IMG/VR virus record: IMGVR_UViG_3300006641_000225
Location: 1-21,169 of that record
Source: a virus
DNA length: 21,169 nt
Direction: 5' to 3' (one strand)
The position numbers and the translations under genes were made by a program. Below the pieces are notes generated by a model, which saw only the letters and a list, made by a program, of their open reading frames with translations, did not search any database and was not told the origin of the DNA. Each line of letters starts with the position of its first letter. The stretch's first letter is position 1. This document shows positions 1 to 7,705 of the stretch, in pieces.

Positions 1-924
1 GTCTTTCGCGCGCGCGCCGAGCCGTCCCGCGTCCGCGCTCGTGGCCACGTCGTCAAGGGTGCGCTGCCATGACCCGAGCACTTCCTGGTTCCTCTGTCCG
101 AAGAAATCCCGCATGACGTTCGCGGACTGAGGCACACCCATCAGCCGTTTCTGCTCTTGGATGAGGCTATCCAGCCCCGTTGCCTCGGCCGGCGTCAACC
201 GGATGCCCTGCTGCTGCGCTTTCTGGATCGCCGACGTTGCCGCCTGCGAGGAATATTTGGCCACGTCCGGCGCCGCGTATCGGGACGCCCATGCGCCGAA
301 TCCCGCGCCGATCCCCTGCCCCAAGCCGCTCAACAGACCCTCTCTCACGGCCGACGTGGGGTCGATCTGGGCGGTTTCATCTCCAAGCAGAGACTTGCCG
401 ATCGCCTGGCGCCCGAGCTCGCCGGTTGCCGCCGCGCCGCCCGTCAGCCCGACCGATGCCGCCGCGCCAAGCGGTCCCGTGATCATCATCGGAGCCGACA
501 TGATGCCGGCCGCAAGGCCAGCGCCCGCCGGGAGCATCTGCCCCACGCCGCTGCCGACGTTGGCGAGGCGACCCCAGCCGCTCGGCGGCTGCACCTCAAG
601 CATCTGGCCATCGTCCGACTTGTGATAGATGCGCCCGCCCGCCGACTTGCCAAAACGCTTCTCTGCCGCGTCCACCGGTTCGCCCGGATAGAGTTGCTTG
701 GCCGCGAAGCGTATCCACGCCCGCTCATCCGGTGCGAATGAGCCGATCGCCTGTTGCGTGAACCCAAGCGTGCGATCTGGATTGTACGTCAGCGCCTTGT
801 CAGGCACCGGCGCATTGCCCTGCGTTCCGGTGCCGAGAACGCGGCTGAAATAGTCCGTCCCGGAGACCGGTTCGACCTGTCCCTCATCCGTCGCGCTCAG
901 AGCCCGGCTGAAATAGTCGGTCAA
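1..924 (-). CDS. Probable DNA-ejection / internal virion protein, C-terminus beyond window
   Basis: The first 308 codons are visible and the gene continues past the left edge. I chose the TTG at 924 as the start. It overlaps the TGA of the upstream gene (923-921), has AAGGAG eight bases upstream, and no in-frame ATG lies nearby. The N-terminus carries a duplicated DYFSR motif (residues 3-7 and 24-28). Gly/Ala-rich hydrophobic stretches follow at about 121-170 and 195-212, then a region around 240-265 (RLTPAEATG, then LIQEQKRLMG). Large podovirus proteins ejected with the DNA often have glycine-zipper-like hydrophobic stretches of this kind, and some phage proteins carry similar TPAEATG segments. 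The position at the end of the structural operon, after two other Gly/Ala-rich proteins, matches the T7 order of internal virion proteins. The role is inferred from context and composition; a lytic domain in the missing part is possible. Confidence 0.62.
   Translation of the reverse strand, partial: MTDYFSRALSATDEGQVEPVSGTDYFSRVLGTGTQGNAPVPDKALTYNPDRTLGFTQQAIGSFAPDERAWIRFAAKQLYPGEPVDAAEKRFGKSAGGRIYHKSDDGQMLEVQPPSGWGRLANVGSGVGQMLPAGAGLAAGIMSAPMMITGPLGAAASVGLTGGAAATGELGRQAIGKSLLGDETAQIDPTSAVREGLLSGLGQGIGAGFGAWASRYAAPDVAKYSSQAATSAIQKAQQQGIRLTPAEATGLDSLIQEQKRLMGVPQSANVMRDFFGQRNQEVLGSWQRTLDDVATSADAGRLGARAKD
842..918 (-). repeat. Duplicated 14-bp segment encoding the DYFSR motif
   Basis: The 14-base sequence CGGCTGAAATAGTC (plus strand) occurs at 842-855 and 905-918, a spacing of 63 bases or exactly 21 codons. 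Both copies lie in the same frame of the ejection-protein gene and give DYFSR twice near its N-terminus. Flanking bases diverge, so the duplication is old or the motif is under selection. Confidence 0.75.
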
Positions 925-2315
925 ATGCCGAACTCCTTTTTGACCTTCATGTCGACTTCCCGGTCGATCATGGCCTTGTCGGCACCGGGCATGGTGCGGC
1001 GCACCTCGGACTCGATCTGCCGGGCCCGATTGTTGATGATGCCGCGCATTTGTTCCAGCGGGATACGATTGGCGGCTTCGTTGGCGTCGCCTTTGAAGCT
1101 ATCTTTTTTAAGATGGTTCAGACGCGCGATCCCAAGCGCAATCGTCTCCTCGGCGCGATCAATCTTGGCCTTGAACGTCACCGGGTCGTCGCCGTCGAAA
1201 ATGCCGCTGCCGGCGTTCGGCAACTCGGCCAGATTGCGACGCATTTCCTGATCCGTGACGGTCGCGCCCGAGTTGGCCTTGATCGCGGCGTTGATGTTCG
1301 CCGCCGCATCCCGCCGGAACGTCGCGAACTTATAGAGCTTTTCCTGAGTCTGCGGCGGCAGGGTACCGGCCTTCGCCGCCAGCGACGCGCCCCACATGCC
1401 GGCTTGCGTCTTGTACTGCAGCATTTCAGGGTCGAACGACGCGCGGATGTTGCGAAGACTGCCGAGGCTTTCCGTCGCCGCAATGTATTTCTTATCGACT
1501 TCGTTCTGGCCTTCCTTCCCAAGCGCTTGAGCGTTCGCGGCATCGTTGAACATCTTGCCGGCCTCGCCCTTGCCGCCGAGCGCGAGCGCGCCGCCTAGCG
1601 CGCGGGCTTTCGACTGCGGCATGGGACCAAATGGCGTTTGAACCATCGGATCGTCTGGCGCGGACGGTGCGGACGGCGCCACCGGCTGAGAGACTTGCGC
1701 CGGGACGATGTTAGGGTCAGGCGCCGCCCCATCATACGACTGCGGACGGATCGGGCTTTCCGGTGTCGGTACCGCCGGCTGCGATCCCATGATCTGGCGA
1801 AGCAGGCCCGCCGTGACGGCGCTCATCTCATCCTTGGCGCTGGCCTGCCCGACCTGAGCTTTATAGAGCGGGTCATTCAACGCCCGCCACGCGGTCAAGG
1901 CCTTGGTATTTTCCAGCTCTTGGCCGCCCTGGGCGCGCATGAGCGCCATCTTCTGCTGCAGCTCCAGCGGCATGAGCGATTTGCGCTCGCCGATGTCCAG
2001 CTCTGACTTGTATCGGGCCTTCCCGAGATCCCCAAGAAGGCCGATGCCCTGCTCCGGCGCCATGACGCCCATAGCCTGGGCGAGCTGCGGCGGCAAGCCG
2101 GGCATGCCCTGCAGCTGCGGCTGCAACTGGCGCCACGCTTCCATGCGTCTCTGCCGCTCGTCTTCCTGCCGAAGCTGCTGCTGGCCCATGAGCCCCTGCA
2201 TGATGCCCTGCTGTGCGCCCTGCGAGCCGCCGCCGCCGAGCAGACCGAGCCCGCCCATGAACAGAGGGTTGACCGCGCCGCGCGTCAGGAAGTCAAAAAA
2301 GCCCATCTCGGCCAT
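921..2315 (-). CDS. Probable internal virion / DNA-ejection protein (464 aa)
   Basis: The 464-residue protein begins with a hydrophobic Gly-rich segment (about 14-30) followed by a Gln/Met-rich region to about 160. A Pro/Ala-rich linker lies near 180-225. An alpha-helical C-terminal half includes a stretch around residues 320-385 (FRRDAAANINAAIKANSGATVTDQE). Variants of that stretch (an arginine-rich helix, then a GA-VTD-E turn and an ELPNA-like segment) recur in podovirus ejection proteins as I know them. The start has GAGGGG seven bases upstream, partly overlapping the previous stop. The gene sits between two other Gly/Ala-rich proteins at the end of the virion operon, where T7-like phages keep proteins that leave the capsid with the DNA. 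No enzymatic motif is visible. Confidence 0.62.
   Translation of the reverse strand: MAEMGFFDFLTRGAVNPLFMGGLGLLGGGGSQGAQQGIMQGLMGQQQLRQEDERQRRMEAWRQLQPQLQGMPGLPPQLAQAMGVMAPEQGIGLLGDLGKARYKSELDIGERKSLMPLELQQKMALMRAQGGQELENTKALTAWRALNDPLYKAQVGQASAKDEMSAVTAGLLRQIMGSQPAVPTPESPIRPQSYDGAAPDPNIVPAQVSQPVAPSAPSAPDDPMVQTPFGPMPQSKARALGGALALGGKGEAGKMFNDAANAQALGKEGQNEVDKKYIAATESLGSLRNIRASFDPEMLQYKTQAGMWGASLAAKAGTLPPQTQEKLYKFATFRRDAAANINAAIKANSGATVTDQEMRRNLAELPNAGSGIFDGDDPVTFKAKIDRAEETIALGIARLNHLKKDSFKGDANEAANRIPLEQMRGIINNRARQIESEVRRTMPGADKAMIDREVDMKVKKEFGI
933..938 (-). promoter_or_regulatory. Ribosome binding site fixing the TTG start at 924
   Basis: The sense strand reads AAGGAG, then eight bases, then TTG. 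The site lies inside the last codons of the upstream gene. It is the main reason for calling a TTG start here, since the frame has no ATG close by. Confidence 0.6.
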
Positions 2316-2325
2316 GTCGTGCCCC

Positions 2326-3153
2326 TCACTGTCCGTAGCGCGTCCAAGGCGTCCACGAATTCCCGTAACCCATCGGCGCGCCGTTCATCATGTTCGAGAA
2401 CCCGCCCCATGCGCCGGGAATGCCGGACATGAGCCCGAGGCCCATCATTCCGCCGCCAAGCGCCTGTTGCCACCACGGCGTATTCTCGCGCGTCGTCGTC
2501 ACGCCGCTCGTGGTGCCGCCCATGCCCGCGATGCCCGCAAGCATCGGGAACATTTCCTGATAGGGACGCAAGCCGGCAAGGCGCTGCTGTTCCCATTGCA
2601 TTCGCGCCGCGTCGAGGTTGCGTTGGTCGTAGCCCTCGCGCATCTGCCCGCCCATGATCTGGTCAAGCGAGGCTTGCCGATCCATTCCGAACAGGCCTTG
2701 CGCCGCGCCCATCTGTCGGTTGCGCTCGTTTTCGTAGGATTGGAACAGTTGCGGCGCGAGTGCGTCGCCAACGCCGCGCGCGAGCGAGCCCTGGTGCAGC
2801 GTCGAGCCGCCCATGCCGGATTTGGCGAAGCTGGCGTTGATGGCAGGCATCACGTCCGCCATGGCACGGGATTTCAGCCCTTCCATGTAGGGGTTGCCGG
2901 CGTCCAGGTATTTGCCGCCCATGACCGACTGCAGATAGTCGCGGGACATTCCGCCGGCCCCGCCAAGACCGTCGAGGCCCGCGCGCGTCTGGTCGCTCAT
3001 CTGGGCCACGGTCGGACCGCCGTAGGTCTGAAACGCCATCGGGCTATTCAGCCAATCGTCGAGCCCGCCGAGGGTTTGCTTCAAGAGCGGATTGGCGGGC
3101 CCCCACGGGTTGCGCTCGCCGGTTTGCGTCTGTGTCTGGCTCTTGCCACCCAT
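2326..3153 (-). CDS. Probable internal virion protein, T7 gp14-like position (275 aa)
   Basis: The 275-residue protein is rich in Gly, Met, Ala and Gln. It starts with a polar TQTQT stretch and an NPWGPANP segment, has a long helical middle (about 115-205), and ends with a Gly/Met-rich hydrophobic stretch (about 210-255) that could insert into a membrane. The ATG overlaps the preceding stop by one base (TAATG), so translation is probably coupled. Size, composition and place, directly after the GNAT-like protein and before two larger ejection-type proteins, resemble T7 gp14, which forms the outer-membrane part of the ejection channel. This is inferred from order and composition, not from a clear sequence match. 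Confidence 0.55.
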   Translation of the reverse strand: MGGKSQTQTQTGERNPWGPANPLLKQTLGGLDDWLNSPMAFQTYGGPTVAQMSDQTRAGLDGLGGAGGMSRDYLQSVMGGKYLDAGNPYMEGLKSRAMADVMPAINASFAKSGMGGSTLHQGSLARGVGDALAPQLFQSYENERNRQMGAAQGLFGMDRQASLDQIMGGQMREGYDQRNLDAARMQWEQQRLAGLRPYQEMFPMLAGIAGMGGTTSGVTTTRENTPWWQQALGGGMMGLGLMSGIPGAWGGFSNMMNGAPMGYGNSWTPWTRYGQ

Positions 3154-3554
3154 TAGAGCACCTTTCTGAGTTGCGACCCGTCAGGGGTATAGCCGCGCGC
3201 GCGAAGCAGACGACGCCACCCGCGCCGGCCGGGAATGACCAGAGATTTGCAGCCGTGTGAGCGTGCCCAATCTTCGATCTGGTCGAGATACCAGATCATG
3301 GGCAGCAGCTTCTCGCCTGCGAACAGCACGATGCGGGCTTCATTGGCCGACCATTCCGCAAGCAGCACGCCGCACGACTTCTTGGGGACCGTGGCGATCC
3401 ACGTCGCCACGTGTCCCTTCGATATCGCCGTACGGGCGCTATCGAGCGTCCACCCGTCCTCGGGGTGCCGGCGGATGGCTTTGGCCACCCAATCCTTGAC
3501 CCATGGCCAAATGCGATCTGCATAATCCACCGGGACGGGATAGACGGCGATCAT
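3153..3554 (-). CDS. GNAT-fold-like phage protein, T7 gp13-like position (133 aa)
   Basis: The 133-residue protein resembles a small GNAT acetyltransferase fold. A segment around residues 70-90 has a strand then a helix (IVLFAGEKLLPMIWYLDQIE). The C-terminal part (about 100-125) reads SLVIPGRRGWRRLLRARGY, like the end of GNAT proteins where GW-LL---GY is common. I see no clear acetyl-CoA pyrophosphate-binding loop (Q/R-x-x-G-x-G/A), so enzymatic activity is doubtful. T7 gp13 is similar in size (138 aa), is often annotated as GNAT-like and precedes the internal virion genes in the same way. A role in virion assembly is therefore plausible. The gene starts at an ATG four bases after the preceding stop with only a weak ribosome site, consistent with coupled translation. 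Confidence 0.55.
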   Translation of the reverse strand: MIAVYPVPVDYADRIWPWVKDWVAKAIRRHPEDGWTLDSARTAISKGHVATWIATVPKKSCGVLLAEWSANEARIVLFAGEKLLPMIWYLDQIEDWARSHGCKSLVIPGRRGWRRLLRARGYTPDGSQLRKVL

Positions 3555-3558
3555 GGTC

Positions 3559-3855
3559 TTAGTCCGTGGTTCCGTTCATGGTGCTGGTGCCGATCGTGAT
3601 CGGCGCCTCGCTTGTCGTGCCGAGGCTCGCCGTTGCAACGACGCGTGGTTTCACCCGCTCGACCTGCTCCGGTGCAATTACCCTCGACGCCTCGAATTCC
3701 GCGAGCTTCTTCTCAAGGCTCGCGATCTTCTCGGCGTTGGCAGAAATGACCTTCTTCGCCATCTCCACCTGAGCCCCGAGCGCGGCCACGGCGTCGAGCG
3801 CCGCGTTGCGCTGGCTGGTCACGATCGAAAGCTGCAGCTGTGTTGCTTCGCTCAT
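3559..3855 (-). CDS. Small coiled-coil protein, function unknown (98 aa)
   Basis: The start at 3855 overlaps the upstream stop as ATGA and removes an implausible seven-residue extension. Residues 1-60 form a predicted helix with heptad-like hydrophobics, ending in a Lys/Glu-rich stretch (EKIASLEKKLAEFEA). The C-terminal 35 residues are Thr/Ser/Pro-rich and probably extended. It lies between tail fibre genes and internal virion genes. It could be a minor structural or assembly protein; I do not recognise the family. Confidence 0.6.
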   Translation of the reverse strand: MSEATQLQLSIVTSQRNAALDAVAALGAQVEMAKKVISANAEKIASLEKKLAEFEASRVIAPEQVERVKPRVVATASLGTTSEAPITIGTSTMNGTTD

Positions 3856-4058
3856 CGGTTGCCATCTCCCAAGCATTTGTATTCAGCGGATGAATTCGTC
3901 GTCGATACCGCATAGGCCATCACCTGATTGCCAGCGGCCTTGCAAGCCGTCAGGGTGCCGAACCCACCGGCAACGGTGACGGATTGCAGCGTCTTCGTCG
4001 GGTCCTGGTCGCCGTTCGGCGTCGTCAGGTAGATTGCGAGGATAAGAACGTATTTCAT
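3852..4058 (-). CDS. Small secreted-looking protein with two cysteines (68 aa)
   Basis: The protein begins with a hydrophobic stretch MKYVLILAIYL, then a polar region and two cysteines (39 and 62) set in TACKAAG and EYKCLG contexts. Similar small proteins (short hydrophobic N-terminus, an AC-AA segment, a C-terminal Cys) are widespread in phages and proteobacteria, usually as hypothetical proteins. The two Cys could form a disulfide after export. The start is clear: GGAGG lies five bases before the ATG and is nested near the stop of the fibre gene. Its stop overlaps the next start (ATGA). Function is unknown. Confidence 0.65.
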   Translation of the reverse strand: MKYVLILAIYLTTPNGDQDPTKTLQSVTVAGGFGTLTACKAAGNQVMAYAVSTTNSSAEYKCLGDGNR

Positions 4059-4070
4059 TGATGCCTCCGA

Positions 4071-5768
4071 TCAGGTTCCGATCAGTCCGTGCCCGTTGGT
4101 CGCGTGCATGTCGTCGATAAGGGCATAAACGCGTTCGGCGAGCTGCGCCAGCGTCACTGTGGCAGTGTTGAACGTCGTCCTAGTCGGGGTTCCTGTCGGC
4201 AAAGCCCATCCTGTCCGACGTGTTTTCAATATCTGCGTTCCGTTCAAGTTGACTGTCTGACCGCCCTTCACGCGCAGCACTTCCGCGAGCGCTCCCGCCG
4301 TCATGGCTTTGATCACCACGTCGGAAACTTCGGCCGAAGCCGTCACCGTCGTGAACTCGCCCGCGATCGACGCCATGGCGATGGCCTCGCCCGCGAGACT
4401 TTCGGCAAGAAGGCTGATGCCCGTGCCAAACCCCGCCGCGACTGTGCCAGAACTTGCATGCTCAAGGGTCAGGATGCTGCGCACGACGTTCGTGTCCGAC
4501 GTGCGATTGTGCATATGCACCCGCGTCGCCGGAGAAGTCGTGCCGATGCCGACATCGCCGGCCTTGTCGATCGACATCCTGTCGGACGGCGTCGTCGAAG
4601 CTGCAGGCGTTGTCCGAAGCAGGATGCGGCCCGGCGTAGCGCCCGAGGTTGCGTTGTCGTCGGCGGCTAGAAGGATATCCGCCACACGGCCCCAAGCCGA
4701 CCCATCGGATACGGCGCCGACGATGGCGAGCGCGTTGTCTCCGGACGACACCGCCGAATGTGCCCCAACCGTTGTAGTCCTGGATTTATGCCCGACGATT
4801 GCCGAAGATGCGCTGTTGGCCGCATAGTAAAAGCTCTGCATGGACGTCTGCTGCGAGCTTCCGATCACGGCAAAATTCGCCGATTGGCTGGCCGCCGACG
4901 ACATCGCCAAGCCCGTGATTGGCGCCGTGTATCCGATAACCTGCTTGCCGCTCGCATCGACAACCCACGGCGTCGAGTCCGGCGCCGACGCGTCTTCGAT
5001 CAGGATCGTATTACCCGAGCCGGTGTTGTTGATATGCAATAGACCGTTCGGGGTCACGGTCGTAGGGTTGCCAATCACGACTTCGCCCGAAGACGCGATG
5101 CGCATGCGCGTCGTCGGCGTGATTGCGCCGCTCGGGGTCGTGCGGAAGTCGAGATGCGCAGGCGTCGATCCAGCCGCAAACGTCGCCGACGCGAGCGCAA
5201 CGATCTGCGCAGCTTCATTGAGAAACGCCGTCGAGCCGGGCGCCCCGAGCGAGCCGACGAACGAAATCCGTCCAAGCGCATCACCGCTCTGAACTGCCGC
5301 CGCATCTTCGTCGCTCGCTATCTCCGTCGTCGCCCGGCTTTTGCCGAGCACGAGATAGGGCGCGAGCGCGTCTGCCGAATGCCGAAGGATGCTGAGCGAG
5401 GCATCCGTGCCCGTCGTCGGGATCTGCACCTTGGGCTCGATGCCGATGCCGACCGGAAGGGACTGGTTCGATACGTCAGCCGTGAAGATGAGGCGCCCGT
5501 TGCTGTCGAGCGTCGCGCGCCGCGTCGAATTCGAGAAGAATTCGAGTTGGTTACCGTTTCCCAGCGCGTATGACGTGGCGCTTTCGGTCGTGTCAGAGCC
5601 GGGCGACCCGACCGTCCAGGCCGATCCCGTCCACGTGTCGCCAATGTCGCCGGTGTTGTCGGGAGCCACAGAGTAGCCGGACGGAGGCGTGAACGTGTCG
5701 AGCGGGTCCACGTCCACCTTGTACTCGCAAACCCCGGTCGCGGTGACGATGATGCACTGAGTTGTCAT
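4071..5768 (-). CDS. Tail fibre / receptor-binding protein with repeated IG modules (565 aa)
   Basis: I set the start at the ATG at 5768, which overlaps the stop of the glycine-rich fibre gene (ATGA). The open frame runs further upstream but encodes Arg-rich sequence antisense-like to codon bias. The 565-residue protein has an N-terminal segment (1-60) that may attach to the tail, then beta-rich Ser/Thr/Ala/Gly sequence. Two related modules occur at about 205-248 and 380-422, each with RTTP, RM-I, a G-V-IG turn and an LH/VH-NxT ending. The second contains GIGTTSPATRVHM, a motif common in phage fibres. It ends in a short helix (TLAQLAERVYALIDDM) and a GHGLIGT tail that may trimerise. No S74 chaperone domain is evident. 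It probably contacts the host surface. Confidence 0.75.
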   Translation of the reverse strand: MTTQCIIVTATGVCEYKVDVDPLDTFTPPSGYSVAPDNTGDIGDTWTGSAWTVGSPGSDTTESATSYALGNGNQLEFFSNSTRRATLDSNGRLIFTADVSNQSLPVGIGIEPKVQIPTTGTDASLSILRHSADALAPYLVLGKSRATTEIASDEDAAAVQSGDALGRISFVGSLGAPGSTAFLNEAAQIVALASATFAAGSTPAHLDFRTTPSGAITPTTRMRIASSGEVVIGNPTTVTPNGLLHINNTGSGNTILIEDASAPDSTPWVVDASGKQVIGYTAPITGLAMSSAASQSANFAVIGSSQQTSMQSFYYAANSASSAIVGHKSRTTTVGAHSAVSSGDNALAIVGAVSDGSAWGRVADILLAADDNATSGATPGRILLRTTPAASTTPSDRMSIDKAGDVGIGTTSPATRVHMHNRTSDTNVVRSILTLEHASSGTVAAGFGTGISLLAESLAGEAIAMASIAGEFTTVTASAEVSDVVIKAMTAGALAEVLRVKGGQTVNLNGTQILKTRRTGWALPTGTPTRTTFNTATVTLAQLAERVYALIDDMHATNGHGLIGT

Positions 5769-6949
5769 CCGAGCACCTCGATAATCACCATGCTGCCGGC
5801 TGCGCCCGGCCCGCCGTTGGCTCCCGTTGCATTCGTGAAGGCAACCGCGCCGCCACCGCCGGCCCCCGGCCCCGTGCCCGTGCCGCCGACCGTCGCGCCC
5901 GACGTCGTCAGGCTGGTGATCGTCGACCCACCGCCCCAGAACGACCCCGCGCCCGTGCCGCCGACAAGCGTTGAGCTGACTTTGAGCTGCTGGCCATGTG
6001 AGCCGGCCGCGCCGGGGATCTTCACCGTTCCGGTCGATGGCGCGACGCCGGCAGCGCCGCCAATGCCGAAGGCGCCGGCCGCTGCCGTGGCCCCGCCACC
6101 GCCGCCGGCCGCCGCGAGAATGCCCGTCCCGCTGCCGAGCCGACTGAAGCCGCCGACGCCGCCGCGCCCGGTGGTCGAGGCGCTGGTCGCCCCGAGCCCG
6201 CCCGCACCGATCTGGATATCCAACTTGCCTGATGCGTTCACGGCGGCATCGAGCGTCGCCTTGGAGTAAAGGGCCACCGCAGTGGCTCCCGAGCCACCAC
6301 CACCACCGGCTGCGTAGGTCGTTCCCGACGCCACCGCGCGCCCGCCGCCGCCGCCGCCACCCGTGCAAAACACGAGCGCCGAGATCAGATTGCTCGGTAT
6401 CGTGTAGCCGAGCGATCCGGTTTTCGAGCTGGTGTAGGACACGAGATTGAGGTTGGTCAGCCGCCCCGTGAGCGCCGTCGAGGCGAGCCGCTTCATGGTG
6501 CCGGCGCTGTCGTCCCACGCCAGCAGCGTATCCGCCGCGTCGAGGCTCGATAGGGTCGAGACGAGGCCGAAGTGATTGATGAGGCCCTGGATCGAGAGCT
6601 TGCCGTGCGCCGTCGCGCTGTTGTCGTAGACCGGAAACCGGTCGTTCAGGTCATAGTCGGCCGTCCCGATCGTGGTCAGTGCGTTGAAATTCAGCGATAT
6701 CGTGCGGTCGGCCGTCAGATTGCCGCCGCCCGTGAGGCCCGTTCCGACCGAGATCGCGCGCAAGCGATCCGCGGCTCCAAAGGTCGCGAGATCCCACGTC
6801 GTGACGACGTAGCCGTTGCCGGTGGGGTTGACGCGGACGAGCTTGTCGGCATCCGAAATCCCCGCCAATGCCGGAAGCAGAGCCAACTTGCTCTGCACGT
6901 CGGCGAAGACCGTCAATAGCTCTGTGATATCGTCTGCCGTCTCAGCCAT
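5765..6949 (-). CDS. Tail fibre protein with polyglycine-rich tip domain (394 aa)
   Basis: The ATG at 6949 overlaps the upstream stop by eight bases (ATGGCTGA), which favours it over an upstream extension. Residues 1-60 form a short helical and linker region, and 66-88 contain ISVGTGLTGGG then TADRTISL, a typical fibre segment. The C-terminal 200 residues (about 192-394) are Gly/Ala/Ser/Thr-rich with runs of Gly at 197-203, 215-219, 282-286 and 364-367, and end in SMVIIEVLG. Repeated Gly stretches ending in a V-I-I/V-E strand are typical of the glycine-rich tail-fibre tip domain. By analogy with the polyglycine sandwich of T4-like gp38 adhesins it may present receptor-binding loops. It is directly coupled to the second fibre gene by ATGA. 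Confidence 0.75.
   Translation of the reverse strand: MAETADDITELLTVFADVQSKLALLPALAGISDADKLVRVNPTGNGYVVTTWDLATFGAADRLRAISVGTGLTGGGNLTADRTISLNFNALTTIGTADYDLNDRFPVYDNSATAHGKLSIQGLINHFGLVSTLSSLDAADTLLAWDDSAGTMKRLASTALTGRLTNLNLVSYTSSKTGSLGYTIPSNLISALVFCTGGGGGGGRAVASGTTYAAGGGGGSGATAVALYSKATLDAAVNASGKLDIQIGAGGLGATSASTTGRGGVGGFSRLGSGTGILAAAGGGGGATAAAGAFGIGGAAGVAPSTGTVKIPGAAGSHGQQLKVSSTLVGGTGAGSFWGGGSTITSLTTSGATVGGTGTGPGAGGGGAVAFTNATGANGGPGAAGSMVIIEVLG
6341..6361 (-). repeat. Glycine-codon run (GGC repeats) in fibre gene
   Basis: The sense strand reads GGT, five GGC, then GGG: seven consecutive glycine codons. Changes of whole triplets by slippage would alter Gly number without breaking the frame. 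Confidence 0.7.
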
Positions 6950-7409
6950 GGAACCGACCCGTCCAAATCTTATAGTGCAGACGGTACGGGGGCACATTGA
7001 ACGGCTGCGGCGAGCCGGAAACACGTTTCCGTCGATACATGCAGACCTCGCGAAGATAAACGATTGTGCCCGCGATGTAAACCGAATGGGCGAGCACGTG
7101 GTTGTCGGCCGTCTTCTCGATCAATGCACGTGCAACATTGGTCCCGGAGAGATCGGACCAATAAGTATCCGTCCCGAGATATCCGTTCGATACGAGACGG
7201 CAAGCGCCCATGAAGAATTCCGACCCCGCCAGACACGTCCCTATCTGCTGATCCGTAATCGTGAACACCGGCGTTGCCCGCTCGGCGAAAAATTTGTTGC
7301 CGATGATCTGGTTCCTATCCCAAAGCGCCGGCCGCTCGTGCGTGTCGAGCACCACGGTCCCATCCGCCCGTGTTACCGTCATTCGACCGCTGGCGATCTC
7401 GACGCCCAT
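6942..7409 (-). CDS. Small tail-associated protein, unknown family (155 aa)
   Basis: The ATG overlaps the preceding stop as TGATG. The 155-residue protein begins with a beta-rich segment (about 1-50: GVEIASGRMTVTRADGTVVLD), has mixed middle sequence with two Cys near 59 and 70, and ends with a basic/aromatic stretch (YRRKRVSG through PPYRLHYKIW). It lies in a set of three small genes between the lambda-J-like protein and the fibres, so it is probably a distal tail or baseplate-like component. I do not recognise the family. Confidence 0.6.
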   Translation of the reverse strand: MGVEIASGRMTVTRADGTVVLDTHERPALWDRNQIIGNKFFAERATPVFTITDQQIGTCLAGSEFFMGACRLVSNGYLGTDTYWSDLSGTNVARALIEKTADNHVLAHSVYIAGTIVYLREVCMYRRKRVSGSPQPFNVPPYRLHYKIWTGRFHG

Positions 7410-7705
7410 CAGATCTTAGCCTCTGCCGTGATCGTCGTTCCGGCCGAAGGGATCGGCGGGCCGTCGTTCGACCGGAACGTGATATTGTGGATCTGCCCGA
7501 GAAAATTGCGCATCGAATTGCGTTGCGTCTCATTGATCGAGCCGGGGTTCAACACCTTGGCGGCAAACGTCAGTGTTTCCCCGGAGACGACGCCGCGCCC
7601 GGTCCCGTCGTTGTCGATCGCAGTCCTGAGGTATCGGTTGTCCGATGAGAACCCGTTGACCGGGCAATAGAAGCCCGTCGCATCGATGAGAATGGCGGTT
7701 GGCAT
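7409..7705 (-). CDS. Small tail-associated protein, unknown family (98 aa)
   Basis: The ATG overlaps the upstream stop (TGATG), and AGGAGG lies about ten bases upstream inside the end of the previous gene. The 98-residue product has no signal peptide or membrane segment. It looks like a small soluble alpha/beta domain, with a strand-rich start and a Gly/Pro/Thr-rich end (PPIPSAGTTITAEAKI). Overlaps on both sides put it in the tail cluster. The function is unknown. Confidence 0.6.
   Translation of the reverse strand: MPTAILIDATGFYCPVNGFSSDNRYLRTAIDNDGTGRGVVSGETLTFAAKVLNPGSINETQRNSMRNFLGQIHNITFRSNDGPPIPSAGTTITAEAKI

Noticed and set aside
157-741. Plus-strand open frames near the left edge
   Set aside because: They are antisense to the continuous ejection-protein frame on the minus strand and are Arg/Pro/Ala-rich shadows.
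1903-3156. Plus-strand open frame (417 codons)
   Set aside because: Cys/Ser/Arg-rich then Arg/His-rich composition opposite two convincing ejection-protein genes; no ribosome site or domain supports it.
5769-6518. Upstream extension of the 565-aa fibre gene frame (open for about 250 further codons)
   Set aside because: The extension encodes Arg/Gly/His-rich sequence of the type produced by out-of-frame GC-rich DNA, lies fully within the glycine-rich fibre gene, and a coupled ATGA start exists at 5768.
4071-6949. Diversity-generating retroelement acting on the fibre genes
   Set aside because: No reverse transcriptase gene, template repeat or adenine-rich variable repeat is visible in the window.
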